From assembly GCA_965228425.1 (NCBI GenBank), contig OZ245815.1:1984001-2048000 (forward strand): DNA of 64,000 nucleotides. Reading direction: 5' to 3'. Under the pieces are notes generated by a model. It did no database searches and had not been told where the DNA came from. It was given only the letters and a program-made list of their open reading frames with translations. The DNA comes from JAJFJD01 sp965228425. Its GTDB lineage: Bacteria; Pseudomonadota; Alphaproteobacteria; UBA8366. Both the position numbers and the translations under genes were made by a program. The stretch's first letter is position 1. Each line of letters begins with the position of its first letter. Of the stretch, positions 24,680-33,316 are shown in pieces.

Positions 24680-24970
24680 TCAGTCGGCGGAACAGATCGT
24701 AATTTTCCGGTCGACGATCATGTCTTTGTATTTCTCGCGGGTCTCCGCGAGGATGGGCGACTTGCCGTGCACGTCGAACGCGGCTGCGTCTTCGTAGCAT
24801 TCAAATAGTAGGACCTTATTGTCGTCGCGCTGCGGGATCAGCACGTCGAACTGCACACAGCCGCTTTCCGATTCCTTTGTGCGGCTGGCGTGGCTGCGGA
24901 TGATTTCTTCGAAGGCCTGACGGTGTTCGGGTTTGACGTCGAACTCGACGACGAGGGCGACCTTGCTCAT
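24680..24970 (-). CDS. ABM-domain protein, putative quinol monooxygenase (YgiN-like)
   Basis: This 96-residue protein carries the antibiotic biosynthesis monooxygenase fold: VALVVEFDVKPEHRQAFEEI, ESGCVQFDVLIPQRDDNK and LLFECYEDAAAFDVHGKS. Such small ferredoxin-like dimers oxidize quinols or remove reactive aldehydes without a cofactor; the exact substrate is unknown. GGGAG lies before ATG 24970. It stands alone, 19 bp from the convergent parvulin gene. Confidence 0.85.
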   Translation of the reverse strand: MSKVALVVEFDVKPEHRQAFEEIIRSHASRTKESESGCVQFDVLIPQRDDNKVLLFECYEDAAAFDVHGKSPILAETREKYKDMIVDRKITICSAD

Positions 24971-25036
24971 GATGTTTCTCCCTGATCCGTTTGTGGCGGG
25001 GAGCCTACATCGAAAGGCGGGGCCTCGGCCAGTCGG

Positions 25037-25432
25037 CTAGTGTTGTTCGTGGCCGCGCATGCCCAGCGCCCACATCAATCCCATGATGCTGCCCTTGACG
25101 CGCGGCAGGAACCACAGCGTCAGGGCCAAGCCCAGGGCCGGCCAGAAGGCGACCTGCAGCCAGACGGGCGGGGCCGCAATTTTTTCGGTCGCCAGCAACA
25201 GCGGTATCACGATGTGACCGACGATCATGATGGTGAAATAGGGGGCGATATCGGCCGTGTAGATTGCGCCGGTTTCCTCGCCGCAGGTGCGGCAGGCGCT
25301 ATTCGGCTTTAGGTAGCCCGCCAACAGGGCCCCGTTGCCGCATTTCGGGCACTTCCCGCCAAAGCCGCGCCGCATCGCGTTGACGACGAATGCGAGGCCG
25401 TAATCGGGTTTCGGTGCGGGCGACTCCGCCAT
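25037..25432 (-). CDS. DUF983 zinc-ribbon membrane protein
   Basis: The 131-residue protein has an N-terminal zinc ribbon (GKCPKCGNGALL, then SACRTCGEE) and two membrane segments (YFTIMIVGHIVIPLLLA and LQVAFWPALGLALTLWFL), the layout of the DUF983 family, whose role is unclear. ATG 25432 is 60 bp downstream of the znuB stop, so it could be transcribed with the zinc transporter genes; a link to zinc is suggested only by this position and by its zinc ribbon. Confidence 0.85.
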   Translation of the reverse strand: MAESPAPKPDYGLAFVVNAMRRGFGGKCPKCGNGALLAGYLKPNSACRTCGEETGAIYTADIAPYFTIMIVGHIVIPLLLATEKIAAPPVWLQVAFWPALGLALTLWFLPRVKGSIMGLMWALGMRGHEQH

Positions 25433-25492
25433 GGTCGTTGCTCCTTGATGTCCCCGGTCGTCGGGTCGAAGCCGTTTGGCCGGGACCTGTCA

Positions 25493-26311
25493 TTATGGCC
25501 GGGAGGGCGACCGTCCGGTTTCGCGAAACCCCGAGAATACAAGGCTTGCGAGGAAAAGGACGAAGGCGGCAACCACGACCGACGGTCCTGTTGGCGTATC
25601 CCACCGCAGCGAGGCGATCAACCCCAATAAGACCGACAGCGCGCCTATGCCGCAGGCGAGGATCGCCATGCTTTCCGGCGTCCGGGCGAAACGCCGGGCA
25701 GTCGCCGCCGGGATGATTAACATCGAGGTGATTAACAAAATGCCCATGATCTTCATGGATATGGCGATCACGACGGCCAGCAGCAAGGTAAAGATCAGCC
25801 GGGTGCGCAAGGCGGAAACCCCTTCGGCCCGCGCCAGTTCCTCGTGCACCGTGACCGCCAGCAGGTCGCGCCACAGCGCGACCAGCACGATCAGGGCGAC
25901 GAGGCCGCCACCGTAGATGATAATCAGGTCTTCCGGCGTTACGGCCAGGATGTCGCCGAACAGATAGCCCATCAGGTCGACGCGGACCGTCTCCATCACG
26001 CTGATAGCGATCAAGCCGATCGACAGCGACGTATGCGACACGATGCCCAGCAGCGTATCCGTGGCGATCCGGTTCTGTTGCTGCAGGGCCACGATGCTGA
26101 AGGCGAAGACGACGCAGGTCACCGCGATCCCTAGCGTCAGGTTGACCGACAGCAGGAATCCGAGGGCGACGCCCAGCAGGGCCGAATGCGCCACCGAATC
26201 CCCGAAATACGCCATCCGCCGCCAAACCACGAAGCAGCCGAGCGGCCCGGTGACCATCGCCAGCCCGATGCCGCCGAGCAGGCCGAGGATCAAGAAATCA
26301 TCGAAGATCAT
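25493..26311 (-). CDS. znuB: Zinc ABC transporter permease ZnuB
   Basis: The 272-residue integral membrane protein belongs to the ABC-3 permease family: LGGIGLAMVTGPLGCFVVWR, YFGDSVAHSALLGVALGFLL, GIVSHTSLSIGLIAIS and LLITSMLIIPAATARRFA. It forms the inner-membrane channel for zinc delivered by ZnuA and driven by ZnuC. Its ATG overlaps the znuC stop by 4 bp. Gene order zur-znuC-znuB on one strand, with znuA divergent, is common in alphaproteobacteria. Confidence 0.93.
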   Translation of the reverse strand: MIFDDFLILGLLGGIGLAMVTGPLGCFVVWRRMAYFGDSVAHSALLGVALGFLLSVNLTLGIAVTCVVFAFSIVALQQQNRIATDTLLGIVSHTSLSIGLIAISVMETVRVDLMGYLFGDILAVTPEDLIIIYGGGLVALIVLVALWRDLLAVTVHEELARAEGVSALRTRLIFTLLLAVVIAISMKIMGILLITSMLIIPAATARRFARTPESMAILACGIGALSVLLGLIASLRWDTPTGPSVVVAAFVLFLASLVFSGFRETGRSPSRP

Positions 26312-27135
26312 GGTTTGCGCCCGGCGTCCGTCTCGCGCTGCGTTGGATGGTCATGACCGTGATGATCATGCCCCTCATGACCGTGATCGTGATGTCCCAC
26401 CACGCCGCCCGATAGGTCGTGTTCGTGATCGTGTTCATGGGTGTAGACCGCGAGCGTTTCCGCCGCCCTTGGCCCGAACATTTGCATGTATGCGGGATGC
26501 CGGCTCACCGTTTCGGGGCGTCCTTCGCAGCACACATGGCCGTTGAGGCATATCACTCGGTCGGTCGCGGCCATCACGAGATGCAGATCGTGCGAGATGG
26601 TCAGCACCCCGCAGCCGCGCTCGTCGCGGATGCGGCTTATCAGTTCGAACAGCGAGATCTGTCCGTTGAAGTCCACATTCGCCGTCGGCTCGTCGAGGAC
26701 CAGCAGGTCGGGGTTTCGGAGTAGGGCCCGTGCGATCAATACCCGCTGCAACTCTCCGCCCGAAAGGTCGTGGACTGCCGAATCCATCAGTCCGGCCGCG
26801 CCGACCTCGTCGAGTGTTTGCTGCATGGCCTCCGTGGAGACCTTTTTGGTCAAGCCGAGCAAACGGCGCACCGGCAACGGCAGGACGCCGTCGACTGGCA
26901 GGCGTTGCGGGACGTAACCGATCTGAAGGCCCGGCCTGCGGACGATCAAACCGTCGTCCGGCTGAATCACGCCGAGGAGAATGCGGGCCAGTGTCGACTT
27001 GCCGGAGCCGTTGGGCCCGATCAGCGCGACGATCTCGCCGGGATGAACGGACAGCGTGATATTGCTCAATACCTGCCGGCGGCCAAAGGACATTGCGATG
27101 TTCGATGCCGAAATCAGCGGCGATTGATCAAGCAT
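26308..27135 (-). CDS. znuC: Zinc ABC transporter ATP-binding protein ZnuC with histidine-rich tail
   Basis: The 275-residue ATPase has Walker A (LIGPNGSGKSTLARIL), signature LSGGELQRVLIARAL, Walker B (LLVLDEPTANVD) and the switch His (LTISHDLHLV). The C-terminus after about residue 230 is histidine-rich (HEHDHEHD, GHHDHGHEGHDHHGHD), which is not part of the standard ATPase and could bind zinc. I use ATG 27135, overlapping the zur stop by 8 bp; an ATG at 27150 is also possible. It energises zinc uptake with ZnuB. Confidence 0.93.
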   Translation of the reverse strand: MLDQSPLISASNIAMSFGRRQVLSNITLSVHPGEIVALIGPNGSGKSTLARILLGVIQPDDGLIVRRPGLQIGYVPQRLPVDGVLPLPVRRLLGLTKKVSTEAMQQTLDEVGAAGLMDSAVHDLSGGELQRVLIARALLRNPDLLVLDEPTANVDFNGQISLFELISRIRDERGCGVLTISHDLHLVMAATDRVICLNGHVCCEGRPETVSRHPAYMQMFGPRAAETLAVYTHEHDHEHDLSGGVVGHHDHGHEGHDHHGHDHPTQRETDAGRKP

Positions 27136-27643
27136 TGCCGTGCTCGCCATCGTCGGACTCGACGCAGTCCCGGCAAAGGCCCTTTACCTCGACCACCGGC
27201 GCCTCGACCGAGAACCCGGTGGTTGCCGCCGTTTCCTTGATCGCCGCGACGATGCGGGCGTCGGACAACTCGCCCACCACGCCGCAGGTCCGGCAAATCA
27301 GGAATTGCCCGCGATGCGCCTCCTCGGGGTGGTCGCAGCCGATATAGGCGTTTTGGCTGGTGAGCCGATGGACGAGCTGGTTCTCCATCAAAAAGTCGAG
27401 GGTCCGGTAGACCGTCATCGGCGCGGCACGGCGGCCACGCTCCTTAAGCCGGTCGAGAATGTCATACGCGCCGATCGGCCGGTGGCTCTGCCAGATGATC
27501 TCCAGCACGCTGCGGCGCAGATCGGTCCACCGTAAACCTTTCTTTTTGCATATTTTCTCTGCTCGATCGAACGCTTCCTCGATACACCGGTCATGATCAT
27601 GACCGTGATCGGGGAAGGGTTCTTGGGTCGATTTGCCGGGCAT
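27128..27643 (-). CDS. zur: Zinc uptake regulator Zur (Fur family)
   Basis: The 171-residue repressor has the Fur-family winged helix (RWTDLRRSVLEIIWQSHRPI, YDILDRLK, PMTVYRTLDFLMENQLVHRL) and the dimer domain with FLICRTCGVVGEL and GLCRDCVE, giving the structural CxxC...CxxC zinc site. Its N-terminus has HGHDHD. With zinc bound it represses zinc uptake. ATG 27643 is preceded by AAAGG; an upstream GTG at 27709 is less likely. It leads the zur-znuC-znuB operon, and two operator-like boxes lie in the 166-bp gap to znuA. Confidence 0.93.
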   Translation of the reverse strand: MPGKSTQEPFPDHGHDHDRCIEEAFDRAEKICKKKGLRWTDLRRSVLEIIWQSHRPIGAYDILDRLKERGRRAAPMTVYRTLDFLMENQLVHRLTSQNAYIGCDHPEEAHRGQFLICRTCGVVGELSDARIVAAIKETAATTGFSVEAPVVEVKGLCRDCVESDDGEHGNA

Positions 27644-27718
27644 TGTGTTGGCCTTTGCGCCGTTCGAGCGTGTTGGTCGAACGGCATCACTTAGAGGAAT
27701 CCTGCACAAATTTGCAAC

Positions 27719-27733
27719 GATATCTTATAACAC
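27719..27733. promoter_or_regulatory. Zur-box-like operator 1
   Basis: Minus-strand GTGTTATAAGATATC resembles the TGTTATAAyAT core of proteobacterial Zur boxes. A second box with 11 of 15 matching bases starts exactly 22 bp away, two helical turns, in the zur/znuA divergent promoter region. Confidence 0.6.
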
Positions 27734-27740
27734 TTGAATT

Positions 27741-27755
27741 GATACATTATAACAT
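27741..27755. promoter_or_regulatory. Zur-box-like operator 2
   Basis: Minus-strand ATGTTATAATGTATC, in direct repeat with the box at 27719-27733 with a 22-bp period. Both have TGTTATAA in common and are AT-rich against a GC-rich background. Confidence 0.6.
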
Positions 27756-27809
27756 ATTAGAACTTAGCTTAAGCATTGAACTGACAATATGCATTTAAGG
27801 GGCATCGCA

Positions 27810-28841
27810 GTGATCCGTAAACTTGTCTGGTTTGTCGCCTTTGCCGTTTTGACGGTTACGTCGGCAAGCGCTGCCACATCGCCGAAGGTCGTGGCCAGTA
27901 TCAAACCGATCCATTCGCTGGTTGCCGGGGTCATGCAGGGCATCGGTAAGCCGACCTTATTGATCCCGGGTGGCGGCTCGCCCCATACAGCAGCGTTGCG
28001 GCCGTCCGAAGCGCGGGCGTTGCGCCAGGCTGATCTGGTTTTTTGGGTCGGCGACGATTTGGAAACATTCTTGCCGAAGGCGCTGAAGGCGCGCGGCAAG
28101 AAGGGCGCGGTGCGGTTGTCGACGGTCGAGGGCGTCCGGCTGCTGAAAATCCGGGCAGGCGGCGCCTGGGAGGGGCATGATCACGGGCACGAAGACCACC
28201 ACGGTCACGACCATGGCAAGAAGGACCATCACGATCACGGCCACGCGAAAAAGGATCATCACGACCACGGGAAAAAACACGATCACGGCCATGCGAAAAA
28301 GGACCATGACGATCACGCCGGTGAGTTTGACCTGCATCTTTGGCTCGATCCGGCCAAAGCCAAGGCCATGGTTCGTGCGATTACGGCAACGCTTGCAAAG
28401 ACCGATGCCGCGAATGCCGCGCGGTATCGCTCCAATGCCGACAGCGTCATGGCGCGGCTCGATGCCCTGGATGCCGAATTGCGCAACAGCTTGGCCCCGG
28501 TTCGCAAGAAGCCCTTTGTCGTGTTCCACGACGCCTACCAGTATTTCGAGCGACGGTATGGCCTGAACGCTGTCGGGTCGGTAACGCTCAGCCCGGAGGT
28601 TCGGCCAGGGGCGAAGCGCCTGCACGAAATCCGGTCCAAGCTCATCAGCAGCAAGGCGGCCTGTGTCTTCGGCGAACCGCAGTTCGAATCCAAGTTGGTC
28701 CAGACGGTGGTACGGGGCACCGAAGCACGGACCGGCGAGCTCGACCCGCTCGGGGCCGATGTTCCGGAAGGCCCGCTTGCGTATGACAATCTGATGCGGA
28801 ATTTGGCGAGCGGTATGATCGCCTGCCTCAAAGCACCGTAA
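27810..28841 (+). CDS. znuA: Zinc ABC transporter periplasmic binding protein ZnuA
   Basis: With the GTG start at 27810 (AAGGGG seven bases upstream) the product has 343 residues and a signal peptide (KLVWFVAFAVLTVTSASA). An ATG at 27789 has no ribosome site. It shows the cluster A-1 binding-protein fold: VVASIKPIHSLVAGV, PGGGSPHTAALRPSEARAL (zinc His), LHLWLDPAKAKAMV (zinc His) and VFHDAYQYFERRYGL. Between domains is a long loop (about residues 121-168) packed with HDHGH, HDHGKK and KKDHHDH units, a zinc-sensing or storage loop known from ZnuA proteins. It captures periplasmic zinc for ZnuBC. Confidence 0.94.
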   Translation: MIRKLVWFVAFAVLTVTSASAATSPKVVASIKPIHSLVAGVMQGIGKPTLLIPGGGSPHTAALRPSEARALRQADLVFWVGDDLETFLPKALKARGKKGAVRLSTVEGVRLLKIRAGGAWEGHDHGHEDHHGHDHGKKDHHDHGHAKKDHHDHGKKHDHGHAKKDHDDHAGEFDLHLWLDPAKAKAMVRAITATLAKTDAANAARYRSNADSVMARLDALDAELRNSLAPVRKKPFVVFHDAYQYFERRYGLNAVGSVTLSPEVRPGAKRLHEIRSKLISSKAACVFGEPQFESKLVQTVVRGTEARTGELDPLGADVPEGPLAYDNLMRNLASGMIACLKAP

Positions 28842-28915
28842 TAGGAGTGTCGCGCCCGAGGGGAGCGGCTGATTCCTAGCAAAAAATGCAACAATATAAC
28901 ATAACGGAAAATGAC

Positions 28916-30505
28916 ATGAAGACATGCCTCAAACGTTTGAACGGACAGTTTCAGAGGGCGTTGCGGCCGATCTGCATTGGGATGGTTGGCGTTTACATGG
29001 TTCTCGCCGTGTTCGGTGGAGGGACCGCGATCGCCCAAACGGCAGACCAGCGCATTCGTCTGCTGGAGCAAACCGTCCGCGATCTTTTGGAGCGCGATGC
29101 GCAAAAGGAAAAACTGATCAATAACCTGCGTGGCGACATCAAGGCGCTGAAAGCGGGAAACCGCGGCAGCGCCGGTGGCGTCGCGACAGCGCCAGCAGCG
29201 CCGCAACCGACGGCTCCGGCATCGCAACGTTCCGCTCCCAAGCAAGAGCATAAGCATGCTTCCGGTCACGACCACGGCCACGAGAAAACATCCGACGGCG
29301 GCAATCCCGATCTTTACGCGGTCGACGTTGCCGGCGGCACACTGCGCTTGCGCGGAATCGGCGTGAACACCGCGTTTGCGTCCGGTTATTCTTCGCAGAA
29401 GAAAGCGACGATCGGCTTGCTGCAAGGCGGGGATCATGATCCGCAGCAAAACGGATTCGATCTTCAGTCCGTCGATTTCGGTTTCCTGGGGGCGTTCGAC
29501 CCGTATTTCGATGCTGAAGTCCATTTCGCCCTGAACATCGATACGGAAGGTGAGACCAAGCTCGAGTTGGAGGAGGCCTTCATGCGGACGCAGGATGGCG
29601 TCCTGCCCGGCGGGTTGGAACTGGAGGTCGGTCAGTTCTTCACCGAGTTCGGCGCATACAATCCATTGCATTTCCATGATCACGCCTTCATCGACCAACC
29701 GGTCATCGTCGGGCGTATGTTCGGCGCCGACGGATTGAGAGGGCAGGGCGTGCGCGTTGGCTGGAAGGTTCCGGTGCCATGGCGCAGCAAGCTGCATGTC
29801 GGCGCTCAGAACGCGACCGGTGAAACCCAATCGAGTTTCCTTGCGAACGACGAAGTGTTCGAGGAGCGTCCCGTCGGCGGCCGCGCTTTCCGTGACCGGG
29901 AGGTGGATTCGATCGACGAACTGACCTATCTCGCCCGTTTGGCAAATCGCTTCCAGGCAGGCGAGGACACCTCCATTACAGTCGGGGCGTCGGGTTTAAT
30001 CGGGCCCAACGCCACCGGATCCGATGCGAATACTTACATCGCCGGTGTGGATGTAAAGGCGCACCATGATTTGCCCGGTGGCCGTTTCGTCGAATTCCAG
30101 GGAGAATTCATGTACCGGCACTATGAAGCCGCCGGCCAGTCTGATGAAGGGTTTGCCGCGGCGGATCTCGAGGATTACGGAATCTACGCATTTGCCCGTT
30201 ACGGATTCATGCCCCGTTGGTCGGCCGGATTACGCGGCGAATATGCGACCGGCAATGGCGCGAGCGTCGGCGATTTCGCGGGCCGGTCCCAAGACCCGTT
30301 CCGGTCCGATCGAGTCCGGATATCGCCGCTGCTGGCGTGGCAGTTCGCGCCGACCGGCAACGTTCGGCTTCAGTACAACTACGACAACGCGGACTTCCTA
30401 ACCGATGACGATGCCCATTCGATTTGGCTTGGCTTCCAATGGGCCTTTGGGGCGGGCGAAGCGGTGCATGTCAGCGGCGGCGGTCACGATCACCACGATC
30501 ATTAA
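28916..30505 (+). CDS. Histidine-rich outer-membrane beta-barrel protein of the zinc locus
   Basis: The 529-residue protein has a signal region (FGGGTAIAQTA near residue 40), a short coiled coil (RIRLLEQTVRDLLERDAQ), a Pro/Ala linker, a His-rich patch (KQEHKHASGHDHGHEK) and a C-terminal barrel-like domain ending IWLGFQWAFGAGEAVHVSGG and HDHHDH. Alternating aromatic strands and a trimerising coiled coil suggest a porin-like channel; no TonB-dependent plug is seen. It follows znuA by 74 bp and is probably zinc-regulated with it, giving an outer-membrane entry route for zinc (inference). ATG 28886 is an alternative start 10 codons upstream. Confidence 0.8.
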   Translation: MKTCLKRLNGQFQRALRPICIGMVGVYMVLAVFGGGTAIAQTADQRIRLLEQTVRDLLERDAQKEKLINNLRGDIKALKAGNRGSAGGVATAPAAPQPTAPASQRSAPKQEHKHASGHDHGHEKTSDGGNPDLYAVDVAGGTLRLRGIGVNTAFASGYSSQKKATIGLLQGGDHDPQQNGFDLQSVDFGFLGAFDPYFDAEVHFALNIDTEGETKLELEEAFMRTQDGVLPGGLELEVGQFFTEFGAYNPLHFHDHAFIDQPVIVGRMFGADGLRGQGVRVGWKVPVPWRSKLHVGAQNATGETQSSFLANDEVFEERPVGGRAFRDREVDSIDELTYLARLANRFQAGEDTSITVGASGLIGPNATGSDANTYIAGVDVKAHHDLPGGRFVEFQGEFMYRHYEAAGQSDEGFAAADLEDYGIYAFARYGFMPRWSAGLRGEYATGNGASVGDFAGRSQDPFRSDRVRISPLLAWQFAPTGNVRLQYNYDNADFLTDDDAHSIWLGFQWAFGAGEAVHVSGGGHDHHDH

Positions 30506-30548
30506 TACTCCCCAAGCTCTGCCGGAAATTCACGCGGCGGGCATTACG

Positions 30549-30589
30549 AAAAACGGGGCGGATGGGAAATGCCATCCGCCCCGTTTTTT
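30549..30589. terminator. Bidirectional intrinsic terminator
   Basis: A 16-bp stem (core CGGGGCGGATGG) with a 6-base loop is flanked by A-tract and T-tract, so it can stop transcription from both the plus-strand zinc operon and the minus-strand FecR/RTX gene that ends at 30605. Confidence 0.88.
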
Positions 30590-30604
30590 CAATCCGTTAG
30601 ACGT

Positions 30605-33166
30605 CTATGTGAAGGTAACGTCGTCGTCCACGGCAAGCTGTGCGCCCGAGCTGTGTTCATAGAGCGTATAGCTCTCGCCTGCTATTGAGGTGTCGCCGGA
30701 CTCGGTCCACCCCGCGCCCGCGTCGAGTTCGTCGCCCGCTTCGCCGGTGACGACCAGTGTGTCCGCTGTTCCGGTCAGGGCGTTCACACCGTCCGTTACG
30801 TCCAAGACGATGTCCGCATCCAGGGTCAATGTCGCGTCGGCGATAGCGGAAAGGTCGATTTCCTCGATGCCGGTCACCTGACCCGGCGCCAGGCCGCCCA
30901 GATCGAAGCTTGCGCCCGGTCCCGTGAAGGCCAGCGTGTCGGTACCCGCACCGCCGTCGACCTGCTCGAAGGTGAGGTCCGATACCTGGATCAGGTCATT
31001 GCCGTCACCCCCCAGCAGAACGTCCGAGCCGCCGTTGCTGGTGAGCGTATCGTTGCCGGCGCCGCCGATCAGCGTGTCGTCCGAGCCGGTCGGGGCCGGG
31101 GCGATGTCGACGCTGATCAGGACATCCTCGAAATCGTTGTCTCCGCCGCCGAGCAGGTCTTCGAATCCGATCACCAGCTCGCCGGTCTCGCCGTCGATGC
31201 CGCTGACGGCGTGCTGGACGCCGTCCGGGTTCAGATTGGTTGCAGACGAATGGAAAACATCGCCGCTCAATGCGATTTCAGTGACGCCGTCGTCCGACAC
31301 GAAGAAGAGTTGCGGATTGACCGTGTCGATCGTCGCCGGCTCGCCGTCCGGGCCGCGGAATTCGAAGCTGCCGCTCCCGAAGGACTCGAAATCGTTCTCG
31401 CCGAAGCCGTCCGCGATGATGAAGAAGGAGAATGTGTCACCGGCGCCGACATCCAGCGTGGCGGTGTCGCCGATGGTCAGGTCGCCGCCGTCGTCGACCT
31501 CCGACGCGTTGGTCCAAATGAATTCGACATCGCCGATGGTGCCGTCGGGCCCGACCGTATAGTAGCCGATCGAGTTCTGGAAACCCGCCCCTTCGCCTTG
31601 GAAGGTCACCGTGACCGGGTTGTCCGCGGCCAGCGTCAGGTCGGCCAGGTCGACACCGTTGCGTGCCGCCGGATCGACGACCGCACCATCTGAAAGTTCG
31701 GGAATCTCTTCCGTCGTGACGAAACTGTGAGCGACCGCCGCGCCGCCGGCCACGCTATCGCCGGTCAACACATCGTTCCCTGCGCCGCCGAGGACGGTGT
31801 CGCCGCCCGGGCCCGCGGCGACGCTATCGTTGCCGCCTCGGGTATCGATGGTATCGCCGAAGGCGCTGCCGATGACGATTTCGTCGCTATCGTTTCCGAC
31901 GAAGTTGACCGGGCCGCTGGCGCCGCTGAAATCGAAGACCACGGGGCCGGTCGGTTCGGTTGGCGTCGTCGTCTCGACGGGGTCGTCGTCGCCCGGCACG
32001 TCGGTCAGCTCCGCGGGGCCGCCGTCCGTATTTTCGTCAAGCAGCGCCTGGAGTTGTGCCGCCAAATTTGGGTTCTGGTTCAACAGTTCGAACGCGCCGA
32101 GGCCGGCCACACCGGCGCCGAGGAGCTGCGCGCCGCTTTGCCCGACGCTGCCGCGCTCGCTGGAGCTTCCTTCGTCGGTCGGCGCATCCGCGCCCAGGCC
32201 GTCGGAACCGTCGCGTTCGTCGAGTTCCCGTCGGCGCGGCTTCAGGAAAGATCCCGGCGCGATCGTGGAAACCGCTTGGTAGATCGCCGCGTATTCGTTC
32301 GGCGTGAGCACGAAGATCGTCGACGGCGCCGCATTGATGTTCGTGACCTGGGTCGTCGCGCCGGCTTCGCTCAGTTGTACGCTGCCTTCGTTGGTCACGA
32401 CGTTGATGGCGCCGTCCAGAATCGTGAACTGGCCGCCGAGCTCATCGAGCTTGCCGGTCACCACGGTGCCGCGAATGCCGATCGTCGCGACCGGGGTCTT
32501 GACCGTCATTTGCGATGGGTCGGTTTTCGCGACCTGGCCGCTCGTGAAGATGAAGACGCCCTTCAGGATCGAAACCGACAGGTTGCCCGCCTGGGTCTGC
32601 GGATCAAAAGTCAGGTCGTCCAGCGCGATGCGCGCGTCCGAACTGAGGGAAAAGGTGGTTTGGTCGGCCAACAGCATCCGAATTGCGCTGTCGCCGTCGC
32701 CGGTCTCGACCACGTCGCCTTGGAACAGCGGATCGCCGGTGCCGAGTTCGACGCGTGTGCCGTCCGCCCGCACGGCGAAGGCCCGGCCGGTTAGTTCGGC
32801 GACCTGCCCGATCGGCGGGCTGCTGGGGGCATTGCCGAGCTGCGCGTATTGCCCCGGGGCCATCGGCAGAACGAAGGACTCGACCAGCTCGGCGTCCATG
32901 GCACGGGTGCCGTCTTCGCTGGTCAGGTCGGGGCGCGGGTCGGCTGTGAAATAGTTCCGAACCGCAACGGCCGTGCCGTCCGGCTTTGCCAGGATCAGGT
33001 CGCTGCCGTCGCGGATATATTGAGCGTCGGAGAGGAAAGTGCCGTTCGGCACGGTGATGACGGCGTCGGTCAGCGCATCGGCAACCACGACGCTCAGCCC
33101 ATTCGCCGAGGGGCCGCCGCCGATTGCTATCGCTTCCTCTGCCGCGGTTAGCGTACGCGCGGTCAT
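30605..33166 (-). CDS. FecR-domain protein with RTX calcium-binding repeats and DUF4114-like segment
   Basis: The 853-residue acidic protein has no N-terminal signal peptide. Residues about 115-235 form a FecR domain (GQVAELTGRAFAVRADG, GDVVETGDGDSAIRMLLAD, VKTPVATIGIRGTVVTG). From about 430 it has RTX nonapeptide-type repeats (GSAFGDTIDTRGGNDSV, VLGGAGNDVLTG), a DUF4114-like block (SIGYYTVGPDG, FSFFIIADGFGEND) and a second RTX group (DTLIGGAGNDTL, VLLGGDGNDLI). RTX repeats bind calcium outside the cell, and such proteins leave by type I secretion. GGAGG lies 7 bases before the ATG. It is probably a cell-surface or adhesion protein; no exporter genes are in the window. Confidence 0.85.
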   Translation of the reverse strand: MTARTLTAAEEAIAIGGGPSANGLSVVVADALTDAVITVPNGTFLSDAQYIRDGSDLILAKPDGTAVAVRNYFTADPRPDLTSEDGTRAMDAELVESFVLPMAPGQYAQLGNAPSSPPIGQVAELTGRAFAVRADGTRVELGTGDPLFQGDVVETGDGDSAIRMLLADQTTFSLSSDARIALDDLTFDPQTQAGNLSVSILKGVFIFTSGQVAKTDPSQMTVKTPVATIGIRGTVVTGKLDELGGQFTILDGAINVVTNEGSVQLSEAGATTQVTNINAAPSTIFVLTPNEYAAIYQAVSTIAPGSFLKPRRRELDERDGSDGLGADAPTDEGSSSERGSVGQSGAQLLGAGVAGLGAFELLNQNPNLAAQLQALLDENTDGGPAELTDVPGDDDPVETTTPTEPTGPVVFDFSGASGPVNFVGNDSDEIVIGSAFGDTIDTRGGNDSVAAGPGGDTVLGGAGNDVLTGDSVAGGAAVAHSFVTTEEIPELSDGAVVDPAARNGVDLADLTLAADNPVTVTFQGEGAGFQNSIGYYTVGPDGTIGDVEFIWTNASEVDDGGDLTIGDTATLDVGAGDTFSFFIIADGFGENDFESFGSGSFEFRGPDGEPATIDTVNPQLFFVSDDGVTEIALSGDVFHSSATNLNPDGVQHAVSGIDGETGELVIGFEDLLGGGDNDFEDVLISVDIAPAPTGSDDTLIGGAGNDTLTSNGGSDVLLGGDGNDLIQVSDLTFEQVDGGAGTDTLAFTGPGASFDLGGLAPGQVTGIEEIDLSAIADATLTLDADIVLDVTDGVNALTGTADTLVVTGEAGDELDAGAGWTESGDTSIAGESYTLYEHSSGAQLAVDDDVTFT

Positions 33167-33316
33167 TTTGATACCTCCACGCCTGCTCGTAGCCCCTCTG
33201 CACGAACAGACAGGCTCCTTTTATGCACTATTGCACCGGAATGTACCAGCCGTTGAGGAAACTTTGACTAACCAGTTCGGGCGGCGCGCTAATCCGAAGG
33301 GCCTTGGGCGTTCGGA

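Noticed and set aside
28180..28320. Repetitive CAC/GAC-rich tract, considered as a tandem repeat or CRISPR
   Set aside because: It encodes the His/Asp/Lys-rich ZnuA loop; units vary in length and there are no spacers.
28535..29830. 431-codon minus-strand frame opposite znuA and the outer-membrane gene
   Set aside because: It is antisense to two well-supported genes; long shadow frames arise from GC-rich codon structure. No ribosome site or recognisable domain.
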